Assembly: GCF_964204865.1 (NCBI RefSeq)
Contig: NC_135251.1
Coordinates: 21,824,001 to 21,888,000, forward strand
Direction: 5' to 3'
Length of the DNA: 64,000 nucleotides
From: Styela clava
Taxonomy: Eukaryota; Chordata; Ascidiacea; Stolidobranchia; Styelidae
Under the pieces are notes generated by a model. It was not told where the DNA came from and searched no databases. It saw only the letters and a list, made by a program, of their open reading frames with translations. A program made the translations under genes and the position numbers. Shown here in pieces: positions 1 through 13,765 of this stretch. Positions within the stretch are counted from its first letter, which is position 1. Each line of letters starts with the position of its first letter.

Positions 1-383
1 GATTTTTTGTTGTATGACGAGCATGTGTTACTGATGTACTATTAATATACGTTACAAAGGATGTCCGAACAAACCGAATATACAAATTGATTTCATAATT
101 AATTGTTTGATATTAAAGGAATAGTTTCATTTAAAAAAATATCAATTTGAGTAATTGAAGTGCAAGAGGAAAAGAAACCTTGAACATGCTATGATTTATA
201 TATCACCCAATTATTAAGTATATATTTAATTTTCCATATATTTGAAAATATTATTTTACAAGATGTCAAAATGATTTTTCTTATATGGCTTTGTCCATCC
301 TTAGTACTACGACACCTAGATACCTATTTATAATTAAATATTGGGTTCTTATCACGAATGTTAAAATAGAACATAAATTATAC

Positions 384-3300
384 CTTGTTATTATTGTCTT
401 CGGTAAAATTATCTCGCCAACTTGTGTCTTCTGTTGAACGTGTTTGTATGCTTAATGTTTCAATTCCACCTGTAAAATTAATAGAAAACGATAAATCAAT
501 TTTTCTGTGATGTGGAAAATCATTTTGAAGAGAAAATACATTAAATGGGCAGACACCAGATTTTTGTGAATATTTAGGTCTGGATACTTCATTAATTATT
601 TAATGATATCGACAACGAAACAGCTAGAATTTTTTAGGCAGCCTACAATTTGAAAAGAAAAAGATAACATTACAATTCGCTTTTTTTGAAGGGTGGTTAA
701 CTGAACGCCCATTTAAAATAGTGCTTAAATATAACATCTCTATGAATTTGAAACATTTATTAAACTATACTTCGCTCTAGATTTATTAACCAAGCAAACT
801 AAACAGTAAATCATTAAACAAAAAATAAAAAGGTCAATGTCTAAATCGCATAAAAATAGATTCATTTTCAACAATGACGCATTTTACACGCTAAAAGTAT
901 TCAGATCAATAGCATTTTGCATTTTAGATATACTGAAATGTATATTATATAATTTCGATACAGATTTGGAATGGAATTTTTCGTTCCACAAAACATTACA
1001 TAAAACAGACCTTTCTCAATTATGATGTTTAATGCTTTTGGGTTTATTATTTTGCTAAATGATATAGAGAAAATATGTTCACTGGGCTAACGTTTTCGAC
1101 CGCTGGCCAATTTAATATACATGTTATTTATACGAGCTTAAATATTCCTCCTAAAATAGCCTGGAAATAATGTTGAAAAATCTGCCAAATGTTTACTTAA
1201 TCACATTCTATCACTTTAATATAAGATCCATTCTTTTTTAAAACAAATAAATAAACTAAGATGATTGCATGAAATGAAAAAAAGTAAAAACAATAACAAT
1301 TGCAAATGAACGAAACTGATAAAAATAAAAATAAATATAAAGTTCAAGCGTCTATGAGCTATATAGCGTTTATGTTTGGAAATGGTATAATGAATACATT
1401 TAAAACCCCAAAAACCAAACTTATTTCAACTCTGCAAAACAGATGTCAAAGTTATTAATAAAAAAATTCAAAAAAAAAATACTCAAAATAAAATAAAAAA
1501 GCTGAAAAGAGAAAGGAAAAAATAAAAGAAAATGAAAGAAGGTCCAGGAGAAACATGCAAATCAAGCAATCAACGAAGTTTTTACTATATTATAAAACAA
1601 CAAGCGACAGACTTGATGATTTACGCTTGGAAGATGAGTCCAATGTTCCCTTGAATGAAGCAGGTTCGCCATAAAGGCTAGATGCACGTTTCAGTCGACG
1701 CAGTTTCGGAGAATGACGTCGAAGTTTGTACGAACCATGGTGAGTAGGAGATGTTGTTAAACTCGAGACTGACAGAGTGGAAACTTTTGGGAGAGACATT
1801 TGGAAATATTTCAAAGATTTACGTCGAGGAGACAAGGTAGTTGATTTCGTTCTACGAGACCGAAACGATGAATTTCGATGCGGTTTGTGACTAGAAGGTA
1901 ATGTGTGCCATGGAGTGTTAGGAAATTGTAAAACATCACTTGAAGACAAATTAAGTGCGGATGTGAAAGATATGAAGGAATCATCCGATTGTTGAGATTC
2001 ATCGTGTAAATCGGTAACTGAACTACTATCCGTGGACTGATTTTCATCGCTTGACGATGCTACTATAGTCGGGTTGGAACCAGTATTTTTCAAGTCGAAA
2101 ACTTCTTTTGGCAGGGAAATCTTGTCTGTATCCCCACAATCAACTGTGAGCTGAGGAGAACTAGACGGTAAAATTGATGAAATAGGGGATGGAGACTTTG
2201 AAAATACACTGGTTGTCAAATTGATACGATGCAGTTCATTTTGTAATGCCTGTACATTAGGGCTTGTAGGTGTACTGCGTATGACTTTAGTCTTTCTTGT
2301 AGCGGTCGTTGACGTTGTTAGGGTGATAGGAGAAAACTCGAATGGCTCAACCACAATTTGTTTTGTACTTGGAGACAAATGGCTTGTAAATTCACTTGAT
2401 AAGACACGATTTCGAACGAGTATTGAACTTTTGGGAGTTTGTGATACGCCATGCAAGAACGATTTATTGGGCGAAATAAATGACGGTGGTTTAGCATTCA
2501 CAGAACCTGAAAAGGACACTGATGATGGGAGATGTGAATATTCTTTATGCTTAGGAGAGGAGCTTCCGGGAGAAAATGTGAAATGAGCAAATTCAGCTTC
2601 GTTATGATCAGGTGTGTCACTACCACTAGTTGAACTGGTCAAAGGGCCATTATTGGAGGGAGAGGTGCAATCATTAGGAGCCGATATAGAACGAGCACGT
2701 AAGAAAGCTTGAGAGCGAGACAAAGAGCAAGAGTGAGTATTTGATGATGATGGCGGTGGCAAGGTATTGCTGGCATGAATGTGACTTGGATGCACTGAAA
2801 TAAAAATGCAAAAAGCGATGTTCAAATAACAATTTTGATGAGAACCATAATGAACAAAAAACGCGGAGTCAGAATGCACAAGTTTACAATATATATTAAT
2901 AATCATATTTGGTGCAAATTAGGATCTTACCGCAGTTTCAAGATGAGAAGGGAATAGAGGGTTAAGAAATGAGAAAAGTGAGAGAAAACAGATGATTGCA
3001 TGCATATTTGATTGCTTCGATAAACAAAACGCCAAATGATACGTTATAACTTTAATAATTGTCGCAGATACAGAGCAAGAAATTGAGGTAAGTCCAAACA
3101 TAAACACCAAGTATGCTTAATCCGAAAATACTGAAAATAATTTTATACACAAATTTTATTCTAAACCTGCCAGCATATTAGATTTTATAATTTGTCAATG
3201 GTTTCAGTCACCAAAAAAAATCTAGATGATCGAATTGACATAAAAGAACTGCCATATAAACCAAACTTTTCAGTTTAGAAAAACAACCAATTTATTACAG

Positions 3301-6300
3301 TCACTATCTGTGGCTTTTAGTAACTAAATAAACCAATCAGAACTCAACTCAATGATTTCAAATCTATGAATTCACAGGACTATACCAATATGACAATGCT
3401 AAACCAATGTTTCATATTAAGCATGACACCCTAGAATGGAATCAAAGTTCAATCGAAGTTGAAGAAAAATTCAATCAATATCATAGGTGTATAGCTGCAT
3501 TGTCAAATACTGCGTTATATGTCAAATCTAATTTTATCAAATTATTTATCAAAAACTATAGTGCTGAAAATTATTTTCATTGAAATAAAGACATAAATAC
3601 ACATAATCTTTGGGTACGAATACAAAATAATCAAATACCTGAATAAATATTCTAAGATATTTATATATAAAATGCCGACTTTCGAGACTAATTCTATCAT
3701 ACCAAAAACAATGACGAGCCCAAAAGTTGTTACTATCTCGAAAGCGGCCTGAGGTGAAAACTGACCAGCACACAATGCCCTCACTTTCAACACTATCTTA
3801 TCAAAAATATAACAGCCAATGTTAATAACAGGCTTTCATGTGTAAATCTACTTTCTCTATTTTAAAAATATAGTGATATCATGGTAGACAACAACTAATA
3901 ATATAAAGAAGTTAAAAAATTGAATCAGACAGATTTAAAAACTAAAAAATAACATAAAAATAATATATTAGCTTTTCACTAACCTGATGGCTCTGTGGCA
4001 ACAATGGAATCGAGTGCTTCTTTTCTCTGGTAACCTTTTTGGTCAAGTTTGACAACATGACCCGCTTCGAGAGAAGACGTGGAATAAGCTGACACTATTG
4101 AGGTACTCAAAAAATGGCCATCAGTGTCAGTCATATTTGTACCTGTCGGCCGATGTGTGACCTCAGAATAACGACGAGGGTATGGTTCACCATCACCAAA
4201 TCCCCCTATGTTATAAGGTAAGCTTGTTGACTTCGATGTTTTCTTATTTTCCTGAAAACAGATAGGTGTTTTATTTATTACTAAAGATTTTGAGGTGAAA
4301 CACTACAATACATTAAAATAGTTGGATATTTCAGATAAATCTTACCTATTTTAAGTATTCTAAACTCATTATTGAGGCAGAACGATGACGAACACTATAT
4401 AGTAAAATGTATTATATTATGATTTAAATCATGATTACACTGCAAAATGACAAAACTATATAAGCAGTCATTATTAATATTCCAATTCTGAACATTTGAT
4501 TTTTTTCGATAAGCTCCATTTTGTCTTTCATTCAAACTGAATCAATAATGACATGAACGTAGGCAAAAGAGTGTGTACATAAGTATACTGCATGTGTGCA
4601 AAAGTTATATCGTAATACATAATTACGATATATTGATAGCGGTTATCACACATTTGACTGGGAAGTAAACAACCACCTATCATGATCATACAAAGTAAAT
4701 TTGTTCTACACTTGGACAATCCACAAGAGTCAATATCATTAAAACTTACTGTAGTTGGTGTTGGTGACAAGGTAACTTCCACTGATGGTGGTGGAGCAAG
4801 TGGTGGTTTTCCTGAAACTCCTTCATTATTTGTATTAGAATCGCCATAATTTTGTGGAAACACTGCATTGATATGAGGCTTAGGACGCCTTCTAGATTTT
4901 TGTGCTCTATTAAATGAAGTTATCCTTCGTAAAACCGCCTCACGTTGCGGCCTAGTAAGAGTGGATAAAATAGTCATTGATGTTAAGCTGTCTGTAGATA
5001 GTCTTGCAGCTGTATTTTCTTTATTCCCCTCATTTGGTCCTGACTGTGCTCCTTGAGATAAAGCTGCAGTTGTAACAAGGTCTGCAAGACCAGCTTGCCT
5101 GAACCAGTCACCCTCATCTTCGTCATCTGTGAATGAGAAATGTAATTTTGCAAGGAATTACAAAAGAAGAATAGGATAAAATGTCATAACAAAACTTTTG
5201 ATCAATCTTACAAAAAAAGATAAACAGTAGCTAGAACAAAGGTGGGCAAGGACCGCCCACATTCAGTTACTCTTTTTTGCAAAGGCCCACATTGAAAAAT
5301 TGACTGTGATGTCACAGTTACTATACCATTTGCTTAGCTAGTTTTTAATTCTAGATAAATGAGGCTAAAAAAATCTGAATTTTATATGTAATGATAGTTG
5401 CAAGAAATTTTAGCAACTTTCTACATGAACAGGGGAGCTGCAAAAAATTCTATAGTTTGTCCATCTCCAAGTTCGATTATTCACATGGCAGTCACTGTTT
5501 ATTGTTCGGCCAATTACCTTGATGAGTAATTTTTGCATGCAGTGGCAACGTCTATACAAAGCGAATAATATTTATTATACAATTATAATAACTACAATTA
5601 CCTGTTCCTCCCGAATCGGTTCGTGTGACACTCCGTCTATCATCAAAATCATCATCTTGAACAATTATACTTTGACGTATATCCTGATACTCTCGCCAGA
5701 AGTCATCATATTTTCCAGCACTCATGGGTTGATGATTGGTTGTGTCGTCTAATTTTGAATTGTTTTCTCCAGCTAGAAAAAAAAAAGAGTAAAAATCATG
5801 CTCATGTTTGTTTAAACGAGAACCCTTCTTACTGAATGGGTCACACATTATATTTTTAACAAGTAACAGATTTAATTAGGGAAACTTGCTATCGCATCTT
5901 CCCAGCGAGTGTTATAAATCCTGGTTTGATATTGCAGAGTTTAGAGTTTTACACATGCATCATTACAAATTTTTTATCACCAAAATGTTAGTAGGATAAC
6001 AAAAAAAACATAGGGAGGCATTGCCATGGATCAGTGGTTAACTGCTTTAATAAATCATAACCTCAACAATCAAGGTATCAATCGAGACATAGGAATAGTT
6101 CTTAGGTTCCACTTTTTTTTTAATTCTACCGGCGCTCCTGAAGTATGTGCGCCAGGATGGCGCACAACCTGAACCCTAACCTGGGACACATGCTATGTTC
6201 AGGCTGTGCGTCATCTTGGTGCACATACTTCTGGAGGTCCATTCTACCTGTTGTATATGACATAACAGGTCTGGTATGATCAGTTGTGTGTCCGTTGCTT

Positions 6301-7290
6301 TCAGTGCTCCCGATACTGTCCACAGAGTCACAAGATTTTTGCCTGTTTAAAAGAATCTCAGATATCAGTAAGCAGAGTATTTGAAATGTAGCCTATTAAC
6401 ATTATGAATATAAAGACTACAATTAGTGTGAGCATTACATTCTGATTGAAGCCTAAACCGGTATTCAGTTTATTTTATTTAAAACAGTATCTAATTCGTG
6501 GCATTAAAATATTTCCAATTCCCAAATGAATCACTGTGATAACTTTATAGCAAATATGTGAAAATGAGACATATTAGTAGAAAGGATATTCAAAAATAAT
6601 CACGACAAGTGAGCGGTGACCATAAGCATGATATAAAAGCATTAAATTTTTGAATTCAACGATTGATATAAAATGTTGTGTTCCTTATGCATCATGCCAT
6701 TTTAATCTATAATGGGCATCAACATAAATTACAAAAAAGGGCTCGTTCAACCTTCATATTGCAATTATTCGATACTAAGTTAAATAGTTTTGTGTAGTCA
6801 GTTGGGCGAACAACTGAAGTGAATAGTTTTGGTTTATCAAAATGAAATATTGCTGCATATAATATACAATGATACAAGATTATATCCATACATTTGGAAA
6901 CTAAAGAAAATTAGTATTAAATCCCATAAATAAATGATAATAGTACCTTGAATATATTCCACTGTCAAGGCTATCTTCAGATTTACTTGTTGATTTTGAC
7001 AAGGGTACAAGAGTCGGTCCACTCATGGGTGGCGGGCTATTAGAGACACCACTGTCAGCGGGTGATATTGGTTGGTCTAAAGCTGAGTTTCCACTATCTT
7101 CTGTGGATGAAAACACTGAATCATCCAATATTTCCTTTTTACTTTGTTTATCCTTTTTTAAGCTTCTCTTTCGAGTCACTTTAGAAGCAAGTTTTGCAAA
7201 ACCAGATTGTTTTTTGAAAGATGGAGAATCCTTTTGCTTAGATTTTGATTTATTTTCCTGTTTATCCGAAACTTCATCAGAGTAGTCCAT
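384..7290 (-). CDS. ARHGAP18/28/40-like Rho GTPase-activating protein, N-terminal part (partial)
   Basis: Coding exons in transcript order are 6947-7290, 6248-6342, 5602-5772, 4750-5126, 3984-4251 and 384-469; all sit between AG and GT sites and their phases (2,1,1,0,1,0) join without a break. Near residue 171 is DDFWREYQDIRQ, near 211 GDWFRQAGLADL, and near 257 LSTLTRPQREAVLRRI. In ARHGAP28/18/40 the same three blocks occur in this order (FWRE..., EWL..GLS.L, LSTLTR.Q..AV..R). Family members switch off Rho through a C-terminal RhoGAP domain and act on actin and cell shape. That domain is not in this window and should lie left of position 384. The start ATG (7288-7290) opens a Ser/Lys-rich, disordered N-terminus. 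A large extra exon (1590-2794) is described separately. Family membership is fairly sure; which paralogue is not. Confidence 0.78.
1590..2794 (-). CDS. Ser-rich alternative exon of the ARHGAP-like gene
   Basis: A long open exon starts after a good acceptor (TTTATTTCAG, boundary at 2794) in the phase left by exon 3984-4251. It encodes about 400 residues rich in Ser, Thr and Pro, with basic SPRRKS/RRHSPKLRR stretches near the end, and stops at 1590-1592. No known domain is visible; it looks like a disordered, phosphorylatable region. Read to its stop, it gives a protein without a RhoGAP domain. An internal GTAAAT donor (exon edge 1625) would end it in phase 1, which fits exon 384-469, so it could also be a 1,170-nt cassette. 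Exon 3984-4251 can also splice straight to 384-469. Which form is used cannot be told from sequence. Confidence 0.6.
6135..6236. repeat. 40-bp-arm hairpin (foldback MITE or miRNA-precursor-like)
   Basis: Arms 6135-6174 and 6197-6236 are inverted copies matching at 35 of 40 positions, with a 22-nt loop. The hairpin lies in an ARHGAP intron only 11 bp from the donor of exon 6248-6342. It is probably a short foldback transposon; several mismatches are compatible with G:U pairing, so a folded RNA is possible. Confidence 0.7.
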
Positions 7291-8952
7291 TTTAACTACA
7301 TTCCAATTTCAATTTCTAAATATGATGACATTATTGTGACGCCATTTCTCTCACTTTTCAACTAAATTATTTTCTGAAGAGGTTTAATAGAGGTTATGAA
7401 TACGCAAAGTCTTTTTATTACCAAAACTAATAATCATTGGGCCTGAAAAGCTAAGCACCAATTTGTAAGCATGTTACGAAAAAATTAAAGTTTATCCGAT
7501 TCGGATGAAAACTGCACCAGTAGATTGATCTCCAAGTAAAAGTAAGAAAACAATACTAATTTGCAAAAAAACGTACAATAGTGAAAACCATTGGGATACT
7601 AAAATAATAAACAATATCAACGAAACATGTGGACAGTCAGGCAGTGTGCATGTAAATGATTTTCATAATACAAGGCTTGGTATCAAACTTTGATTTGTAT
7701 ATTTCACATATTATTTTTGTACATATTAGCAAAATCGTCCCAGATATTATGCACCCTTACAAACCAACTGTCAATGCACCTGGAATATCTTACAGCTAGG
7801 GCGAAAGTGCAGGGCATTTAGTATTGCAGTATTGGGTGACCTGAATTCCCCCTAGCTTTTAGTCAAGATTTATCTGCTGAGTGGCCAAAATTGTTCGGTT
7901 TAAGGTGAGTAGTTGTGAAATAAGTAGATTGTTTATGTAAGAAATGTTTTTTTTGTGAATACTGCTCAACTCTAGTAGACTATATTACATTGGAATGAAA
8001 TTTAGGTATATTCAGAAATTGAACTGGTTTTTTCAGTGACACCAGGATAAAATAGTGTTTGTACTAACAACACACTTAGAATAATAGAAGATAGAATAGA
8101 ATAATAAACTAAGTCTCAGTAGGCTGTAATAAAATTTAGGCCAAAAGAAGAGTTCAAGAAAATTCAAGGGTTCAATATAGTGTATATCTAGTACCCAGAG
8201 TAGGCTACATACAAACAAGTTTCTCTTAAGAAGATAATGAAATGTAGGGAAGCTTGCTAGCGCCAAAAACATAATATCAAAATCACATAAAAATTTCGAT
8301 GAACTATATCTCCATCTATTCATTACTACTTGTCTTAGTGTTCTGCTTCAATATTAATAGCAAACTTGCTTTACTATCGTTGTTTTTTGTATACAAATTC
8401 TGAAATTATAGGCCCCTATATAAGCTTTACTTGCAGTTAAATAACCAAGCAATACTGCAATATCCTGCATTTATAAGTATGTCAAAAGCAGATTAGAAGA
8501 ATAATCTCATCCCAACAAAAGCGAGATAATGCTATTAGGCTAGATATCATCGAGATCTGTCATTGTGGCTTTCTGTCTGTCTGTAGATGCAGACCCTACA
8601 TAAAGTATGCACATTTCAGCATTTAGTAAGTTGACGGTATACCCCACATAAAGTATGCACATTTAATGAGTTGACGTTGTTCTATGACTATTAATATTAG
8701 TCCATCTGCATTTAAATATTCAATTACCAATTAAGCACAATAACACATGCTAATTACGGAATTACTCGATGATATCGCAACTTACATAAAACAGCACACC
8801 CTACCCATTCTTGATTGATGCGTTATTTCATTTATTCAGCTCACGCAAAAACGTGCAAACACACTCATGGCGTACATCCTGTGGCCTACTCTTTTCAATA
8901 CAATGACTGTACCGCCCAAACGCGCGTTAGTTGCTGCTTGCTTCCTGTGCTA
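7291..8952. other. Upstream/intergenic, no gene seen
   Basis: This stretch lies 5' of the ARHGAP-like first coding exon and should contain its 5' UTR and promoter, but I cannot place them. The only structure I see is a roughly 50-bp unit repeated twice at 8593-8680, both copies sharing ACATAAAGTATGCACATTT followed by GTTGACG. Confidence 0.5.
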
Positions 8953-11902
8953 TAGGCCGCGAGCCGAGGCCCTGAAAAACGCCTAGAAAGTGAGTTTCGT
9001 AGCGCACATCAGGTAACTACCTGAAAATGATTTTAAAATGTTCCTTAAAAATTTAGTAACAAATATTGCCTTGTTCCCACTTCCAAAAGTTGCACGTTTT
9101 ACGGAAAAGACGCTTTTACTACAAGAAATATGTGCTACGATCTGTCCTATATTCTCTACATTTTCGGCACTGAACAATGACTTCTGCATGACGTAACAAT
9201 TGAATTAAACCAGCTGTTAGCGAGCGGATGAATATTAGTTATTTCTGCTCGACCTTGCGCTGAGTTGGGCAGGCTTTCCATAGCCCTGTTTAGTTATTAT
9301 TAGTTAAGTTATGCTAAGACGTTGTTGAAAAATGTATAAGTAAATTATTAAACACTTGTAGATCCTTACCACGGATATGGGCCGTGAGACGAAACCATGA
9401 AAACGCCCAGAAAATGAGTTTCGTAGCGCACATCTGGTAACTTAATAAATTCTTCAGTTTTGTGTGAAAACGAACATAATGAACGCATTACAGCTTGTTC
9501 CACAATCCTGGTGCGAAATTGAATATAAGAGGTTCCCGGAAATTCAATAACCATAAGTTTACAACGCATACATAAGAACTATACAATTCGAGAGCCCTAC
9601 AGCACACTAACACAAATGTATTCCTGTAATGTTTTGCCTGACCAAAATCGGACTTCCTCAGTCAATCATAATTTATTAGGTAGATTACGAAAAATATGGC
9701 ATACACGTAACCAACAACAAAAAATACTTTAATTGTGTGACAGGAGTCGGGAGTGACCTCGAAAGCAGCGACACCAACAACGTTGATTCACATTTGAGAA
9801 TAAATTTTATGTAATAACCACAAGCAGTTTACAACAAGAACAGCATAAAAAGCTACATCCATTTTATAGAAGCTATCAAGTATCAAACGTATTTATTTTT
9901 AAGCAATGAAGTCACAAATTAACATCGTGAGCACGAAAACACAAATAAATCAGTTATTTCTCACTTAGAAATTTACCGCAAAAGTCAAGAAAATTAAATG
10001 AATGTACAATATGTACATAACATAGTGAACAGAAATATTACAATTTACAATTAATCTTTTTTAGTTTATGTGGTTATGTATTTGAACAAAGGCAATAATA
10101 TTTCTAGAAACAGGACTACGACACTAACAAATGTCCGAAAAAAAAAAATGTATGATACTTATTAAATCAACTGTAATATCTAATTCACTTTCTTCTGAAT
10201 TGTTTTCAAAATCCACTATCTCAAAAATCGACTTTTCCTCTATAGGTGTACTGTGATTTCTGCAGTCAATACAAAAACAAAAATCTGTGCAATTTAAGTT
10301 GATTTTGGCACACTTTCATAAATTATTTTGACTATTTTTCTTTGCAGTTTGCCAACTCAAGAACTGATTTGAGGGCCACATGCTTCTTCAGTGAATCATT
10401 GTTGGGTGAAGAGTATAATCCTTATGTTTGACAGTGTTAAATAGACGTGCCCTGGTATCATTTACATTCTTCATATCCTCTTCAAATTCCTCAGCTTTAT
10501 TTATTAATACCTCGTTAACCTCGAAAGATCTTCATAGTCGAGGGAAAAAAATGAATTGAAAATCTCAATGAAGTCTCCAACATGAATTTGATGGGCAGTT
10601 CCAATTGCAGAAAAGTGCTAAAGTATTTCAATATGAATAGCCCATCTAAGCTGTTTGCAACTATTATGATTCTCATATACCTTTAAGCTTCAAGACTTCT
10701 TGTTTAATCCATTTTATAGCACTGATAGCAGCAGGGATCAGAGCCTGCGTTAGGTCGGATTGGTGGAACATTGCGTTTTCTTTTGTAGTACAGTATCTAA
10801 AATAAGGAAGAAAATAATATTTGGAGCAGCATGATTTTAAAAATACCCCTAAATACTAACTAATACCTTGAATACATAATGCATTTTATCTGATGTACTA
10901 AATGAGCGTATATATGCTCATTGCATGTTCTACAGTCCAGCAGTGTTTGCATACCATTACTAGACTATATCTACACTAAATTTTGATATATCACAGTCTG
11001 AAATGTCCTATGACAGTATGAGTATGGACTATAGACTATATTTTGAAACATCAACTGTTTGTCTACAACTTCATTTCTCACCTCTCAATCATTTCCAATG
11101 CTACCTTTCTTTCCACTCCGGCATAACTTATCATTGCTTCCCAGGTTCTTGTCGACTCTATGAATTTAGATTTAGACCAACCGACATTAGTAAAATTGAT
11201 TAATTTCTTCTCTTTCACACAACCGTGCATTACAGAAACAGCCATTCATTTCTATTTCCAAATATGCTGTGGCCTATATAGTAGTATAAGTCTGCTGAAT
11301 AGTCAAGAAGAGTCATTAAATTAATCATAAACATTTCATGCAAGCCAGAAAATATCGTTGTTTGTGACATATTATTCTAGGTCTACCCTTCCTTGGAGTT
11401 ACCGCACCGTACCGTACCTATTTAACAACGTCTTATGAGCTAGTGCTCAACTAAAATTGCTATTTATGGCAAGGATATACAAGTGTTTAATATCTTACCT
11501 ATACTTTTCAACACCTCCTTAGAATAACCGGACTAATATTACCGGTAACTGAAAAAAACTATGGAAAGGCTACTCAACGCAAAAGCGAGCAGTTGAGTAC
11601 ATCTGATATTCATCCGACCACTGGGGATCCACCTACAGCTGACTAACTTGACTGTTACGTCGTGCAGAAGTCTGCGTTCATTGGCCCATGATACCGGAAA
11701 AGCAGAGAAAATAGGACAGATGGTAACACATATTTATTGTAGTAAAAGCGTCTTTTCTGTAAAACGTGCAACTTTTGGAAGTGGGAACAAGGCAATATTT
11801 GTTACTAAATTTCTAAGGAACATTTTAAAATCATTTTCAGGTAGTTACCTGATGTGCGCTACGAAACTGAAAGATAAATGGCCTCGGCTCGCGGCCTACT
11901 AG
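8953..11902. mobile_element. Foldback element with ~430-bp inverted arms
   Basis: The left arm (8953 to about 9375) and right arm (about 11443 to 11902) are inverted copies. They begin TAGGCCGCGAGCCGAGGC and end GCCTCGGCTCGCGGCCTA, and stay very similar for over 200 bp before becoming patchier. The trinucleotide CTA flanks both ends and may be the target duplication. A second diverged copy of the arm start lies at about 9378-9442, so the left side is partly nested. Open frames at 8983-9189 (-) and 11648-11902 (+) are the same repeat read twice, not genes. The 2-kb interior holds only broken reading frames on the minus strand (about 10300-10750) that I cannot assign to a transposase family. 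Confidence 0.7.
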
Positions 11903-13534
11903 GAATGTAGTAATCTAATAGAGCTGAAAGTAAATGTGTTTGAGAAATATCATTACACAACCACCAAGGCCATATGTAGTCCTCACAATGAAAATAATGA
12001 CATAAAGTAAACCAGTTAACCGCAGGCTCACCAATTTTTCTGGAGATGCAACATTTGCGTTGAATGATATTATCGCGCTGCGACAGCAGGCCGTTTCTCT
12101 ATGTCACGTCGTAAACACATAAGTCATAAATCTTCAGATGTTGGAACGTGAATATAAAACAATCTTTGTTTACAGCGGACATGTCAGCGAAGTGTGCAAG
12201 ACCACAATGACGTAATATTACGTTATACAGAGCAAAATAAACATCCATTCGAAATTACATCAATATGTTATTCAAAACTAATCAGACAAACGACAGACAA
12301 TGTTCCGTAAAACGCAATGAAGCCGGCACAAATCGTCATCCATGGATTATTACACAAACAAGCATGGGTTATCTTTCTATTTCCAGACTGCACGGGAATC
12401 TATTGTAACATTGTAACCAGTGAAATCGTTAACTACCATTAAACTGTACCAGAGATGTGAAATCGTTAGACAGCCTTCACGAATAAATTCGACGATTGCG
12501 AGCGTAACAGGAAGCCATATTGGTGCTATCGTCTGACGAACATTACTCATTTCCCCAGGCGACTATTTTCTACTATAATATAATAATACTCCGACGCAGT
12601 AAGACACAATTTAAAGACAAATGTATTAACAGACGAACATTTACATAACGAAGCATTCCCGCGTTTCGTATTAGAACGGGAGCGTCAGAAATCGAGAACT
12701 ATCAATCCAATGACTACCATTATAATTATCGCACATTCAGTAGGCATAAAATATATGCGAAATAAGTAGGCCAACCGCCTAACCGGAAATGACTAAGTTT
12801 CCAAATATATCGGACATATATTACCACACAAAGTAAGCGTTCTTCGCCAGATTCTGAACGAAACCATAATATGTCATATATCGTACAAGCCCTGCTAGTA
12901 ACACAACAAGTGTAAATTCTAATTTCAAAAAGATAGAGAAAATCACTTTCTCAATATTATACGTTCTTTTGGGGGCATATATGGTCTTCGAAGATGTTTA
13001 AACACATGCAAATAATCACTTACACAATCGCATTTGCGTACAAGGTACATTACAATTAATTCTAATTTCACTGAGCTGGATTTAAAATTTGTGATGAGAC
13101 GGATGTAATATAAAGCATTATATACATATATATCCTCAGCGGTATTACAGGTACACGGCCATTAGTAGTTCATGATTGATCAATGTAGTAAATCATTCCT
13201 TTTCGTCGGATTACCTATCGCAGTCTACTTCGAACTGGGATTACATTTAATTGAAGTTATAACTTGTAGCTGAGTCGGTGGCGTAACCGTTGCGTATGAC
13301 GATGTCTAATCAATAAGTTACACACATTACACGCTAATACATCGAATATTATTATGAAGACTGTATATTATCACGGGCATGTAACAGACCAGCATGCGAT
13401 GTGTTACCGAAATAGAACAATTAGCTTGACGTATAGGCTTAAACGAATCATTTCTGAGAAAAGGCGATGTGAAACAAATATACAACCAAATTACGTAGGT
13501 CTATCAAAACATTTCGACCCAATTTTTTTTAACA
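11903..13534. other. Intergenic, no gene seen
   Basis: No open frame with coding character, no convincing exon and no repeat structure that I could see. Confidence 0.5.
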
Positions 13535-13765
13535 AGGACATATGTATATATGGGTTCCATTACATTTGAACCCACGTACATTTGAACCCATGACAATTGC
13601 ACCTGTATGCTATTGCACCTATGGAATTTTTTTGTTTCACGGATAGTTAAACCCATACTAACCCTAACCCATGGCTTTTGGCACCCGCATATAGATTGAA
13701 CCCGTGGATATACGCATGGGTTCAAATGTACATGGGTTCAAATGTACGGTCACCGTATATATGTA
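13535..13765. repeat. Small foldback element
   Basis: The left side contains two close copies of ACATTTGAACCCA and the right side two inverted copies, TGGGTTCAAATGT. The outermost ends ACATATGTATATATGGG and CCGTATATATGTAC are also complementary in part. This is typical of a short non-autonomous foldback or MITE. A 17-bp direct duplication (AGATATTAAATAGTTGT) follows at about 13887-13915. Confidence 0.65.

Noticed and set aside
8983-9189. Small protein with copies at 8983-9189 (-) and 11648-11902 (+)
   Set aside because: The two frames are the two arms of one foldback element; the similarity is explained by the repeat.
10300-10750. Transposase gene inside the foldback element
   Set aside because: Minus-strand frames look vaguely protein-like but are broken by several stops and I recognise no catalytic motif.
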